This document shows, in pieces, positions 1-6,254 of a stretch of DNA of 6,967 bases. The notes below the pieces were generated by a model, which was given only the letters and a program-made list of their open reading frames with translations, made no database searches and was not told the origin of the DNA. Location of the stretch: contig USQA01000065.1 in the NCBI GenBank assembly GCA_900556695.1, positions 1 to 6,967 of the forward strand. The letters run 5' to 3'. Within the stretch, counting starts at the first letter, position 1. Every line of letters starts with the position of its first letter. Source of the DNA: an uncultured Clostridium sp. (GTDB taxonomy: Bacteria; Bacillota; Clostridia; TANB77; CAG-508). A program made the translations under genes and the position numbers.

Positions 1-433
1 TTAAGGCAAATAAAGGTGAAACAATAGCTTTTACGCCTTTTACTTCTAATATTTCTACTTTAGAATTCTCTGGTATAATGGTATTACTATCTGAAATAGC
101 AGACCAAACTTCACCATCTACTTTTATTTGACCTTTAGAGTGAATAGGATCAATTTTTTCTGTTACAATTCCAGTTTTACCAATAATAGAATATACATTG
201 GTTTTGATAGAATTTTCATCTTTAGAGAATTTCTTCACAAAAGGTTTTGTTGCAAAAATCAAAATAGTTGAAGTTATAATAAATACAGTAGTTTGAATAA
301 TAACATTTGTAGTAAAAAAGCTAATAAGCATTGCTATTAAAGCTCCAATTGAAAACCAAAATATTAAAAATCCAACTGTAAAGATTTCAACTATTAAACA
401 TATTCCAGCAATAATTAACCAAATTTGCCACAT
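1..433 (-). CDS. NfeD family membrane protein, short form (3' end beyond window)
   Basis: The reverse complement reads open from an ATG at 433 for 144 complete codons without a stop, so the C-terminus lies outside the window. Residues 1-63 are strongly hydrophobic and look like two to three membrane segments (about 4-24, 24-40 and 44-62). A basic stretch (KPFVKKF, 63-69) follows. From about residue 78 a soluble domain has the NfeD OB-fold pattern: N79, IGKTGIV at 84-90, then GQIKVDGEVWSA at 101-112 and a VEILEVKG run near 126-133. Short NfeD proteins are membrane proteins that often pair with SPFH/flotillin-type proteins, as YuaF does with YuaG in Bacillus. Such a partner would lie to the left, outside this window, and is not seen. 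A strong AGGAGG site (443-448, minus strand) sits 9 nt before the start. Family assignment is fairly secure; the exact role is inference. Confidence 0.85.
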   Translation of the reverse strand, partial: MWQIWLIIAGICLIVEIFTVGFLIFWFSIGALIAMLISFFTTNVIIQTTVFIITSTILIFATKPFVKKFSKDENSIKTNVYSIIGKTGIVTEKIDPIHSKGQIKVDGEVWSAISDSNTIIPENSKVEILEVKGVKAIVSPLFAL

Positions 434-442
434 AAAGATAAA

Positions 443-448
443 TCCTCC
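443..448 (-). promoter_or_regulatory. Ribosome binding site of the NfeD gene
   Basis: On the minus strand this reads AGGAGG, a full anti-16S match, 9 nt upstream of the ATG at 433. It fixes the start of the leftward NfeD gene. Confidence 0.85.
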
Positions 449-468
449 TTTATATACCAACTATTAAT

Positions 469-498
469 ATTATAACATATTTATGTTTGTTTTTTCAA
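469..498 (-). promoter_or_regulatory. Predicted sigma-A-type promoter of the NfeD gene
   Basis: On the minus strand a TTGAAA -35 (498-493) is followed after 18 nt by a perfect TATAAT -10 (474-469). This predicts a transcript start near 462 and a leader of about 28 nt that carries the ribosome binding site. It is divergent from the promoter at 568-595. The call rests on consensus match and position only. Confidence 0.6.
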
Positions 499-567
499 CA
501 CTTATAGCCATTTTTTTGAGTTATATAATATGGAATAGAAAAAATACAAAATTAAATATAAAATATA

Positions 568-595
568 TTGACTAAAAATAAAAATGATGTATAAT
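568..595 (+). promoter_or_regulatory. Predicted sigma-A-type promoter of the coiled-coil gene
   Basis: TTGACT (568-573) and TATAAT (590-595) are separated by 16 nt. The predicted start near 602 leaves a leader of about 100 nt before the GTG at 702. That leader contains a run of seven T (653-659) after a weak A/T stem, but nothing recognisable as a riboswitch. Confidence 0.6.
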
Positions 596-687
596 ATATA
601 CATGTTTTAATTCAAAGTACAACTTAGAGTATTACTTAATGAATATTTATTCTTTTTTTATCATGAAAGATTAAAATACTAAACAGT

Positions 688-698
688 AAGGAGGTGAT
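688..698 (+). promoter_or_regulatory. Ribosome binding site that decides the GTG start of the coiled-coil gene
   Basis: AAGGAGGTGAT is an extended anti-16S match. It is well spaced for the GTG at 702. It would also serve the overlapping out-of-frame ATG at 700, which opens only a five-codon ORF ending at 717. Confidence 0.8.
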
Positions 699-701
699 AA
701 T

Positions 702-1256
702 GTGGAAGAAATGTTAAAACAAATTCTTACAGAATTACAGAATGTAAAAGATAACATAAAAGAATTAGAAAGCAAGATGGACAAGAAATTTGATGAACAA
801 TATAAAAAGATATCAGAAGAGTTAGAAAACAAAATGGACAAGAAATTTGCTGAACAATACAAAAAGATATCAGAAGAATTAGAAAATAAGATGGACAGAA
901 AATTTGCTGAACAATATAAAAAGATATCAGAAGAATTAGAAAATAAGATGGACAGAAAATTTGATGAACAATATAAAAAGATATCAGAAGAGTTAGAAAA
1001 CAAAATGGATAATAAATTTGATGAACAAAGCAAAGAAATAGGAAAAGAATTAAGAGAAATAATTGATTATATATGTAATAGGTTTGATAAAAAAACAAAT
1101 ACAATTAATCAAAACTTAAATAAAGAAATAAAGAGCAATAAAATAGCACATGACAGTTACAACTCTAAAATGTACAAAATAGAATTATCACAATCAAATT
1201 TAGAATCAAAAGTATATGATTTAGAAAATCAAGAAAAAGTTGCAAATAATGTATAA
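702..1256 (+). CDS. Repetitive coiled-coil protein of unknown function
   Basis: This 184-residue protein is highly charged, with no signal peptide or membrane segment. Residues 25-119 are five tandem 19-residue units of the form KMDKKFAEQYKKISEELEN; four are near identical and the fifth is degenerate. Hydrophobic residues recur as M2, F6, Y10, I13 and L17 in each unit. This predicts a long amphipathic helix, probably an oligomeric coiled coil. The last 65 residues are non-repetitive and polar. GTG at 702 is chosen because AAGGAGGTGAT ends just upstream, with 7 nt from GGAGG to GTG. The in-frame ATG at 711 would be 16 nt away. The gene is monocistronic by appearance, with its own promoter (568-595) and terminator (1270-1315). 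I do not recognise a named family. Small coiled-coil proteins with repeats are common in Firmicutes and mostly uncharacterised. A structural, adhesive or phage-derived role is possible, but nothing here shows it. Confidence 0.75.
   Translation: MEEMLKQILTELQNVKDNIKELESKMDKKFDEQYKKISEELENKMDKKFAEQYKKISEELENKMDRKFAEQYKKISEELENKMDRKFDEQYKKISEELENKMDNKFDEQSKEIGKELREIIDYICNRFDKKTNTINQNLNKEIKSNKIAHDSYNSKMYKIELSQSNLESKVYDLENQEKVANNV
774..1058 (+). repeat. 57-bp in-frame tandem repeat, about five copies
   Basis: The units lie at 774-830, 831-887, 888-944, 945-1001 and a diverged copy at 1002-1058. By direct comparison, copies 1 and 4 differ at 2 of 57 positions, copies 3 and 4 at 3, and copies 2 and 3 at 4. 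Each unit encodes 19 residues, so gain or loss of a unit keeps the reading frame. The near identity at DNA level, including silent sites, indicates recent duplication rather than old protein-level conservation. Confidence 0.95.
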
Positions 1257-1269
1257 AAAATAAAAAAAT

Positions 1270-1315
1270 AGCACATACCTTTAATATAAATAAGAAAAAG
1301 AGGTATGTGTTTTTT
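1270..1315 (+). terminator. Intrinsic terminator of the coiled-coil gene
   Basis: The arms CACATACCT (1272-1280) and AGGTATGTG (1301-1309) pair perfectly. Flanking G-T and A-T pairs extend the stem to about 11 bp. An A-rich loop of about 20 nt lies between the arms and six T follow (1310-1315). It starts 14 nt after the coiled-coil stop codon. The T run abuts the ATG of the next small ORF, so read-through could also deliver transcript to that ORF. Confidence 0.75.
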
Positions 1316-1492
1316 ATGAATAAAGAAGAAAATAAATCAAAAAAAGTAAGAAATAATGATTTTGAAGTAGGAGAAGATGCAACAAAATATGGTGAATTTA
1401 TTTCATCATACTTTTCATGGGTATCATTACCACATCAAAAAGAAAGGGTAGAAGAATTACAAAATATAACGAAAAAGAAAGAAAATACTTAA
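1316..1492 (+). CDS. Small protein of unknown function (58 residues)
   Basis: An ORF of 58 codons from ATG 1316 begins with a lysine-rich, probably disordered segment (MNKEENKSKKVRNN). A more structured-looking core follows, with GEFISSYFSWVSLPHQKERV within residues 27-46, and then a charged lysine-rich tail. No signal peptide, membrane segment or cysteine motif is present, and I do not recognise the family. A GTG at 1307 in the same frame would add three residues but lies only 3 nt from the weak AGAGG site (1299-1303), so ATG is preferred even though its spacing of 12 nt is long. The aromatic-rich core, with SLPHQ between helices, argues against random sequence. Weak translation signals and the terminator directly upstream argue against strong expression. 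No promoter of its own is obvious. It could be a remnant or a genuine small gene. It lies between the coiled-coil gene and the ctsR promoter. Confidence 0.5.
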   Translation: MNKEENKSKKVRNNDFEVGEDATKYGEFISSYFSWVSLPHQKERVEELQNITKKKENT

Positions 1493-1540
1493 AAAAATGA
1501 GAAAAATATAAAAAAATGAAGAAAAACAAAAATAAAGAAC

Positions 1541-1564
1541 GGTTAAAGGTCAGAAAAGGTCAAA
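1541..1564 (+). promoter_or_regulatory. Upstream CtsR operator array
   Basis: GGTCAGA (1548-1554), AAA, then GGTCAAA (1558-1564) matches the CtsR consensus of two RGTCAAA heptads separated by three bases, with one mismatch. A further heptad-like GGTTAAA (1541-1547) abuts it on the left. The array ends 8 nt before the -35 of the ctsR promoter. The consensus is established for the family; use here is inferred from the perfect context upstream of ctsR. Confidence 0.75.
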
Positions 1565-1572
1565 AAACATAC

Positions 1573-1601
1573 TTGAAAAAATTAAACATTGTTTTTATAA
1601 T
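1573..1601 (+). promoter_or_regulatory. Sigma-A-type promoter of the ctsR-mcsA-mcsB-clpC operon
   Basis: TTGAAA (1573-1578) and TATAAT (1596-1601) are separated by 17 nt, a near-consensus promoter. The transcript is predicted to start near 1608, one base before the downstream CtsR operator, leaving a leader of about 41 nt. Operators on both sides fit repression of this promoter by CtsR, with induction on heat or protein damage. No CIRCE element (HrcA site) is seen. Confidence 0.8.
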
Positions 1602-1608
1602 ATAATAA

Positions 1609-1631
1609 GGTCAAAGAAAGTCAAAGTCAAA
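1609..1631 (+). promoter_or_regulatory. Downstream CtsR operator overlapping the transcript start
   Basis: GGTCAAA (1609-1615), GAA, then AGTCAAA (1619-1625) is an exact match to the CtsR consensus RGTCAAA-NAN-RGTCAAA. A third unit GTCAAA (1626-1631) follows directly. The site begins at about +2, so bound CtsR would block RNA polymerase. It gives this operon the classic autoregulated CtsR arrangement. Confidence 0.9.
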
Positions 1632-1648
1632 GAAGAGAGGATGATAAT

Positions 1649-2092
1649 ATGAGAATATCAGATGTAATAGAAGAATTTATAAAAGATTTATTTGATGAAG
1701 ATAATGAACAAATTGAAATACAAAGAAATGAATTAGCAGAACATTTTAATTGTGTACCGTCACAAATAAATTATGTTATATCAACAAGATTTAAACCATC
1801 ACAAGGTTATTATGTAGAAAGTAAACGTGGTGGCGGTGGTCATATATTAATAAAAAAAGTAACAAACACAAAAGAAGATTATATATTACATATTATAAGT
1901 AATATAGGAAATGAACTAACTGCTAATGAAGTTGATATATTAATTAGTGACTTTCTAACATATAATATTATTACAGCAAAAGAAGCAAAACTTTTAAAAG
2001 TGGCTACTAGTGATAATGTTCTTAATGTTAATAAAGAGATAAAAGATAAATTACGAGCTAGAATTTTTAAAAATATGCTTTTAAATATATAA
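1649..2092 (+). CDS. ctsR: CtsR, transcriptional repressor of class III stress genes
   Basis: This 147-residue protein is the usual CtsR length. The N-terminal winged helix-turn-helix spans about 1-70. It contains the family signature CVPSQINYVISTRF (35-48), followed by the wing ESKRGGGGHI (57-66). In CtsR the glycine-rich wing enters the DNA minor groove, and the arginine before the glycines is the McsB phosphorylation site that releases CtsR. Here that residue is Arg60. The remainder (about 75-147) is the helical C-terminal dimerisation domain. CtsR is a cytosolic dimer that represses clp genes and its own operon by binding tandem RGTCAAA heptads, both arrays of which lie just upstream. The ATG is served by GAGAGG (1635-1640), 8 nt away. 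mcsA follows after 20 nt. Confidence 0.97.
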   Translation: MRISDVIEEFIKDLFDEDNEQIEIQRNELAEHFNCVPSQINYVISTRFKPSQGYYVESKRGGGGHILIKKVTNTKEDYILHIISNIGNELTANEVDILISDFLTYNIITAKEAKLLKVATSDNVLNVNKEIKDKLRARIFKNMLLNI

Positions 2093-2112
2093 ATAAGAAG
2101 GAGGAATTTAAA

Positions 2113-2667
2113 ATGTTATGTGATAATTGTGGAAAAAGAGAAGCAAATGTTAGGTATTCAGAAAATATTAATGGGAGAAAAAAAGAATTACATTTATGTG
2201 AAGAATGTAGTAAAAAATTAGGAATAGAAAATATGGACTTTAATATGCCTATAGATTTTTCAAGTTTCTTTGGAGGACTATTAGAAGATTTTGGAACAAA
2301 TGACTTTATGCCATTATTTAATGAAGTAAAGCAATTAAAATGTGATAATTGTGGATATACCTTTGAAGATATAGTAAATACAGGAAAATTAGGCTGTGAA
2401 AATTGTTATAGTGTATTTGAAAATAGATTAGATCCTATTATAAAGAAAATACAAGGTAGCAATAAACATGTAGGTAGAACAGGAAAGATTATAGATAGTA
2501 AAATTAGTGAAAAGATTAATAATAAAGATTCAAAGACAGAAAATAACAAAGATGTATCAAAAGTAGAAAAATTACAAAATGATTTGAAAAAGGCTATAAA
2601 AGAAGAAAAATATGAAGAAGCAGCTAAAATAAGAGACGAAATAAAAAAATTAGAAGATAAAAAATAG
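2113..2667 (+). CDS. mcsA: McsA, zinc-binding activator of the McsB arginine kinase
   Basis: This is a 184-residue protein. Four CxxC pairs are visible: C3/C6, C29/C32, C77/C80 and C95/C98. They form two zinc-finger-like modules of two pairs each, separated by a linker rich in Phe and Asp (about 42-72). A low-complexity Asn/Lys/Ser linker follows (about 115-150). The C-terminus (about 152-184) is a UVR motif, with EEKYEEAAKIRDEIKKLE at 164-181. The same kind of motif is found in the middle domain of ClpC. In Bacillus, McsA binds and stimulates McsB and helps couple it to ClpC and CtsR. All cysteines expected for metal binding are present. An AGGAGG-type site (2099-2105) precedes the ATG. The gene sits 20 nt after ctsR and 30 nt before mcsB, consistent with co-transcription. 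Confidence 0.95.
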   Translation: MLCDNCGKREANVRYSENINGRKKELHLCEECSKKLGIENMDFNMPIDFSSFFGGLLEDFGTNDFMPLFNEVKQLKCDNCGYTFEDIVNTGKLGCENCYSVFENRLDPIIKKIQGSNKHVGRTGKIIDSKISEKINNKDSKTENNKDVSKVEKLQNDLKKAIKEEKYEEAAKIRDEIKKLEDKK

Positions 2668-2697
2668 AAAAGATAAAAGTAAAGAGGAAGTGAGAAA

Positions 2698-3714
2698 ATG
2701 AACTGGTATTTACAAAGTAACGATAATTCAGATGTAGCAGTTAGCACAAGAATTAGATTTGCAAGAAATTTAAAAGGATTTAAATTTAATTTGAATGAAA
2801 AAGAAGAAATAGAGCAATTAGAAAATGTTATAAAAGACAATTTATATAAAATAGGGTATGGCTTAAGATTTTTAAAATTAAAAGATATGGATGATATTAC
2901 TAAAATGAGTTTGGTAGAAAAAAATTTATTAAGTCCAAATTTTGTATTAAAAAGAAATGATACAGGTAGCATATTAATTAATGATGAAGAAAATATTTGT
3001 ATAATGATAGGAGAAGAAGATCACTTAAGAATACAAGTATTTAATTGTGGACTAGATTTAGAGAATACTCTAAACTTAGCAATAGAAATAGATGAAAAAA
3101 TTGAAGAAGCATTAGGATATGCAGTTCATCCAAAATACGGATATTTAACAAGTTGCCCTAATAATTTAGGAACAGGACTAAAAGCATCTGTTATGGTACA
3201 TTTACCAGCATTATCAAAAACCAAAAATACAATAAGAATATTAGATGCAACAAAAAATTTTGGAGTTAATATTAGAGGTGTTTATGGAGAAAATACAGAA
3301 GATTTTAGTGATATGTATCAAATATCAAATAGACAAACGCTAGGAATTTCTGAAAGAGAAATTATAAAAAATCTAAAAATTATAGTTGAAAAAATTATAG
3401 AACAAGAAAGAAAAGCTAGAAAATTACTAGCAAAGGATGAATTAGATTTACAAGATATAATATATAGAAGTTATGGAATTTTAACAAACTGTAGAAAAAT
3501 ATCTTTAGAAGAAACAAGAAAATTATTGTCTAATATTAAACTAGGAACAGATTTAGGCATATTACAAGAATTAACAGATTTACAGGTACAAAAATTATAC
3601 TTATATACTAAACCTGCAAATCTTCAAAAATATTTAGGAAATCAATATGATGCAATTGAAAGAGATATAAAAAGAGCAGAAGTGATAAAACAGATTTTAA
3701 AAGAAAACAGATAG
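2698..3714 (+). CDS. mcsB: McsB, protein arginine kinase
   Basis: This 338-residue enzyme has the phosphagen kinase fold. It uses ATP to phosphorylate arginine side chains of proteins, marking them for ClpC-ClpP and inactivating CtsR. The N-terminal nucleotide-binding signature STRIRFARNL lies at 16-25. EEDHLRIQ (106-113) is in the substrate region. The active-site cysteine is Cys153, in TSCPNNLGTGLKASV (151-165). NRQTLG (211-216) matches the conserved nucleotide-contacting segment. Near the C-terminus RDIKRA (322-327) fits the RDxxRA motif that binds phosphoarginine and gives allosteric control in bacilli. The protein is some 25 residues shorter than Bacillus McsB, partly from a shorter N-terminus; no catalytic motif is lost. 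The start ATG follows GAGG (2684-2687) by 10 nt. The stop codon overlaps the clpC ribosome binding site, suggesting translational coupling. Confidence 0.96.
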   Translation: MNWYLQSNDNSDVAVSTRIRFARNLKGFKFNLNEKEEIEQLENVIKDNLYKIGYGLRFLKLKDMDDITKMSLVEKNLLSPNFVLKRNDTGSILINDEENICIMIGEEDHLRIQVFNCGLDLENTLNLAIEIDEKIEEALGYAVHPKYGYLTSCPNNLGTGLKASVMVHLPALSKTKNTIRILDATKNFGVNIRGVYGENTEDFSDMYQISNRQTLGISEREIIKNLKIIVEKIIEQERKARKLLAKDELDLQDIIYRSYGILTNCRKISLEETRKLLSNIKLGTDLGILQELTDLQVQKLYLYTKPANLQKYLGNQYDAIERDIKRAEVIKQILKENR

Positions 3715-3719
3715 GAGGG
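3713..3719 (+). promoter_or_regulatory. clpC ribosome binding site overlapping the mcsB stop codon
   Basis: AGGAGGG begins inside the TAG stop of mcsB and lies 6 nt before the clpC ATG. Ribosomes finishing mcsB would terminate on the clpC initiation site, an arrangement that favours coupled synthesis of kinase and unfoldase. Confidence 0.8.
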
Positions 3720-3725
3720 ATAAAA

Positions 3726-6179
3726 ATGACATATAATTTTACAGGAAGAGCTAAAAAAGCAATAGAAATTGCAAATGAAGTTGCAATTGAATTAGGACAT
3801 AATTATATAGGAACAGAACATATATTATACGGATTAGCAAAAGAAGGAAGTGGAGTAGCATCAAAAGTATTAGAAAATCAAGAAATCACTCCACAAGATA
3901 TAGTAGATAAAATTATTGAATTAATTGGACAAGGAGATACAATTGATGAAACACTAGGATTTACACCTAGAACTAAAAGAGTAATAGAATTAGCTTTTAT
4001 AGAAGCAAGAAAGCTAGGATATAATTATATAGGAACAGAACATTTATTAATTTCTATATTAAGAGAAGGCGATAGTATTGCGACAAGAATATTATTAGAA
4101 TTAAATGTTAATATACCAAAATTATATAATGAAATAGTAAAAGTAATAAATGAAGGAGAAGATTTAACTTCAAATGATAGCAAAAGCAATGGAAAAGAAG
4201 GCAAGAGAGGAAGCTATAATCAAACAAATACTTTAAATCAGTTTGGGGAAGATTTGACTAAAAAAGCCGGAGAAGGAAAATTGGATCCAATAGTAGGAAG
4301 AAAGGAAGAAATAGAAAGAGTTATACAAATTTTATCTAGAAGAACAAAAAATAATCCATGCTTAATTGGTGAACCAGGTGTTGGTAAAACAGCAGTTGTA
4401 GAAGGATTAGCACAAAAAATAGTAAATGGAGATGTTCCGGAAATATTAAAAGATAAAAGAGTTGTAACTATGGATATTTCAAGTATGGTTGCAGGTGCTA
4501 AATATAGAGGTGACTTTGAAGAAAGAATAAAAAAAGCATTAGAAGAAGTAAAAAAAGCAGGAGATGTAATTTTATTTATAGATGAAATGCATACAATTGT
4601 TGGTGCAGGTGCAGCAGAAGGTGCAATTGATGCGGCCAATATTTTAAAACCACTTTTAGCAAGAGGAGAAATTCAATTAGTTGGTGCAACTACATTAAAT
4701 GAATATAGAAAATATATAGAAAAAGATTCAGCATTAGAAAGAAGATTTAGTCCAGTAACAGTAAATGAACCAACAGAAAAAGATACTATTACTATATTAA
4801 AAGGAATTAGAGACAAATATGAAGCTCATCATGGAGTAAAAATTACAGATCAAGCAATTGATGCTGCTGTAAAAATGTCTACAAGGTATATAAATGACAG
4901 ATTTTTACCAGATAAAGCAATTGATTTAATTGATGAAGCGGCATCACGTGCAAAATTAAAAACTTATACAGAACCAGAAAATTTGAAAAAATTAGAAGAA
5001 GAAATTGAAGAAACAAGGAAAAATAAAGAAGAAGCTGTAAGAACACAAAAATTTGAAAAAGCAGCTAGTTTAAGAGATAAAGAAAAAGAACTAAAAGAAA
5101 AATATGAAAAGGAACAGAAAAAATGGAAAAATAAAAATACAAAACAAATAACAGATATAACAGAAGAAAATATAGCTGAGGTAATTGCAAGTTGGACAGG
5201 AATTCCAGCAAAAAAAATAACAGAAGATGAAAATCAAAGATTGAAAAATCTAGAAAAGAATCTTCACGAAAGAGTTATAGGACAAAACGAGGCGGTTGAA
5301 GCGGTTTCAAAAGCAATAAGAAGAGGAAGAGTAGGATTAAAAGATCCTAAAAGACCAATTGGTTCATTCTTATTTTTAGGACCAACAGGTGTAGGAAAAA
5401 CAGAATTATCAAAAGCATTAGCAGAAAGTCTATTTGGTGATGAAAATGCAATGATAAGAGTAGATATGTCAGAATATATGGAACCACATTCAGTATCAAA
5501 ATTAATAGGTTCACCTCCAGGATATGTAGGATTTGATGAAGGTGGTCAATTAACAGAAAAGATAAGAAGAAAGCCATATTCAGTAATATTATTTGATGAA
5601 ATAGAAAAAGCACACCCAGATGTAATGAATATGTTATTACAAATCTTAGAAGATGGTAGATTAACAGACTCTCAAGGAAGAACAGTAAACTTTAAAAATA
5701 CAGTAATTATTATGACATCAAATATAGGAGCAAGACTGATTACAGATAAAAAATTATTAGGGTTTGCACAATCAGAAAATAAAAATGAAGAAGAAAATAA
5801 AGAATATGAACAAACTAAAAAAGAAGTAATGGAAGCATTAAAAAAAGAATTAAGACCAGAATTTATTAATCGTATTGATGAAATTATTGTGTTCCATAAA
5901 TTGACAGATGAAGAAATAGACAAAATTATTGATATAATGTTAAAAGAAGTAATTAACAGATTAGCTGATCAAAAAATAAAAATTGAATTAGAACCAGAAG
6001 TGAAAAAATTAATTGCTAGTAAAGGAATAGATAAGAATTTTGGAGCAAGACCTTTAAGAAGAACAATTCAAAATGTTTTAGAAGATAGACTAGCAGAAGA
6101 AATACTAGATGGAAACTTACAGAAAAATAAATTAGCTAAAATTGGAGTAAAAGATGACAAGATAGTTATAAAAAAATAA
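3726..6179 (+). CDS. clpC: ClpC, AAA+ unfoldase subunit of the ClpCP protease
   Basis: This 817-residue class I Clp ATPase is complete. The N-domain (about 1-145) has two Clp-N repeats, each with a GTEH motif (29-32 and 103-106). Their glutamates, E31 and E105, match the phosphoarginine-binding residues of Bacillus ClpC. A low-complexity linker follows (about 146-170). AAA domain 1 has Walker A GEPGVGKT (215-222), pore loop GAKYRG (257-262), Walker B VILFIDE (281-287) and arginine fingers R339/R340. The middle domain (about 411-477) is a coiled coil with a UVR-type motif around 433-457, typical of ClpC and absent from ClpA. AAA domain 2 has Walker A GPTGVGKT (552-559), pore loop GYVG (599-602), Walker B VILFDE (620-625), the ClpP-docking LGF (678-680) and GARPLRR sensor 2 (773-779). 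It unfolds damaged and phosphoarginine-tagged proteins for ClpP. It is the last gene of the operon. Confidence 0.98.
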   Translation: MTYNFTGRAKKAIEIANEVAIELGHNYIGTEHILYGLAKEGSGVASKVLENQEITPQDIVDKIIELIGQGDTIDETLGFTPRTKRVIELAFIEARKLGYNYIGTEHLLISILREGDSIATRILLELNVNIPKLYNEIVKVINEGEDLTSNDSKSNGKEGKRGSYNQTNTLNQFGEDLTKKAGEGKLDPIVGRKEEIERVIQILSRRTKNNPCLIGEPGVGKTAVVEGLAQKIVNGDVPEILKDKRVVTMDISSMVAGAKYRGDFEERIKKALEEVKKAGDVILFIDEMHTIVGAGAAEGAIDAANILKPLLARGEIQLVGATTLNEYRKYIEKDSALERRFSPVTVNEPTEKDTITILKGIRDKYEAHHGVKITDQAIDAAVKMSTRYINDRFLPDKAIDLIDEAASRAKLKTYTEPENLKKLEEEIEETRKNKEEAVRTQKFEKAASLRDKEKELKEKYEKEQKKWKNKNTKQITDITEENIAEVIASWTGIPAKKITEDENQRLKNLEKNLHERVIGQNEAVEAVSKAIRRGRVGLKDPKRPIGSFLFLGPTGVGKTELSKALAESLFGDENAMIRVDMSEYMEPHSVSKLIGSPPGYVGFDEGGQLTEKIRRKPYSVILFDEIEKAHPDVMNMLLQILEDGRLTDSQGRTVNFKNTVIIMTSNIGARLITDKKLLGFAQSENKNEEENKEYEQTKKEVMEALKKELRPEFINRIDEIIVFHKLTDEEIDKIIDIMLKEVINRLADQKIKIELEPEVKKLIASKGIDKNFGARPLRRTIQNVLEDRLAEEILDGNLQKNKLAKIGVKDDKIVIKK

Positions 6180-6254
6180 AAATTTACTAAAAACATATTA
6201 TCAAAACGTTTAAAAACAAAAATTATAATATTAGAAACAAATTTTGCAAAACAC

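Noticed and set aside
627..659. Possible attenuator in the leader of the coiled-coil gene
   Set aside because: The stem is only six to seven A/T or G-T pairs and several bases separate it from the T run, so it is probably too weak to act.
774..1058. CRISPR-like direct repeats
   Set aside because: The 57-bp units are directly adjacent with no unique spacers and are in frame within a protein-coding gene.
671..1104. Open frames on the minus strand opposite the coiled-coil gene
   Set aside because: They are mirror images of the 57-bp repeat, are rich in Ser/Phe/Leu/Ile/Cys repeats, and lack a ribosome binding site. The plus strand has promoter, ribosome binding site and terminator.
1493..1540. 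Purine-rich stretch with a repeated AAAAAAATGA word
   Set aside because: It is low-complexity A-rich sequence without hairpin, ORF or conserved motif; probably base composition only.
1516..1605. Small plus-strand ORF across the ctsR promoter
   Set aside because: It runs through the CtsR operators and promoter, has no ribosome binding site, and is dominated by lysine/asparagine codons from A-rich DNA.
1641..1652. Three-codon ORF overlapping the ctsR start (possible translational coupling)
   Set aside because: Its ATG directly abuts GAGAGG with no spacer, too close for initiation, so the ATG at 1649 is the start.
2406..2972. Minus-strand open frame across the mcsA-mcsB junction
   Set aside because: It overlaps two well-supported genes, is Phe/Ser/Leu-rich as expected of antisense AT-rich coding DNA, and has no initiation signals.
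6224..6229. TATAAT between clpC and rpsO as a second promoter
   Set aside because: No acceptable -35 is found 16-18 nt upstream, whereas 6255-6283 has both elements at ideal spacing.
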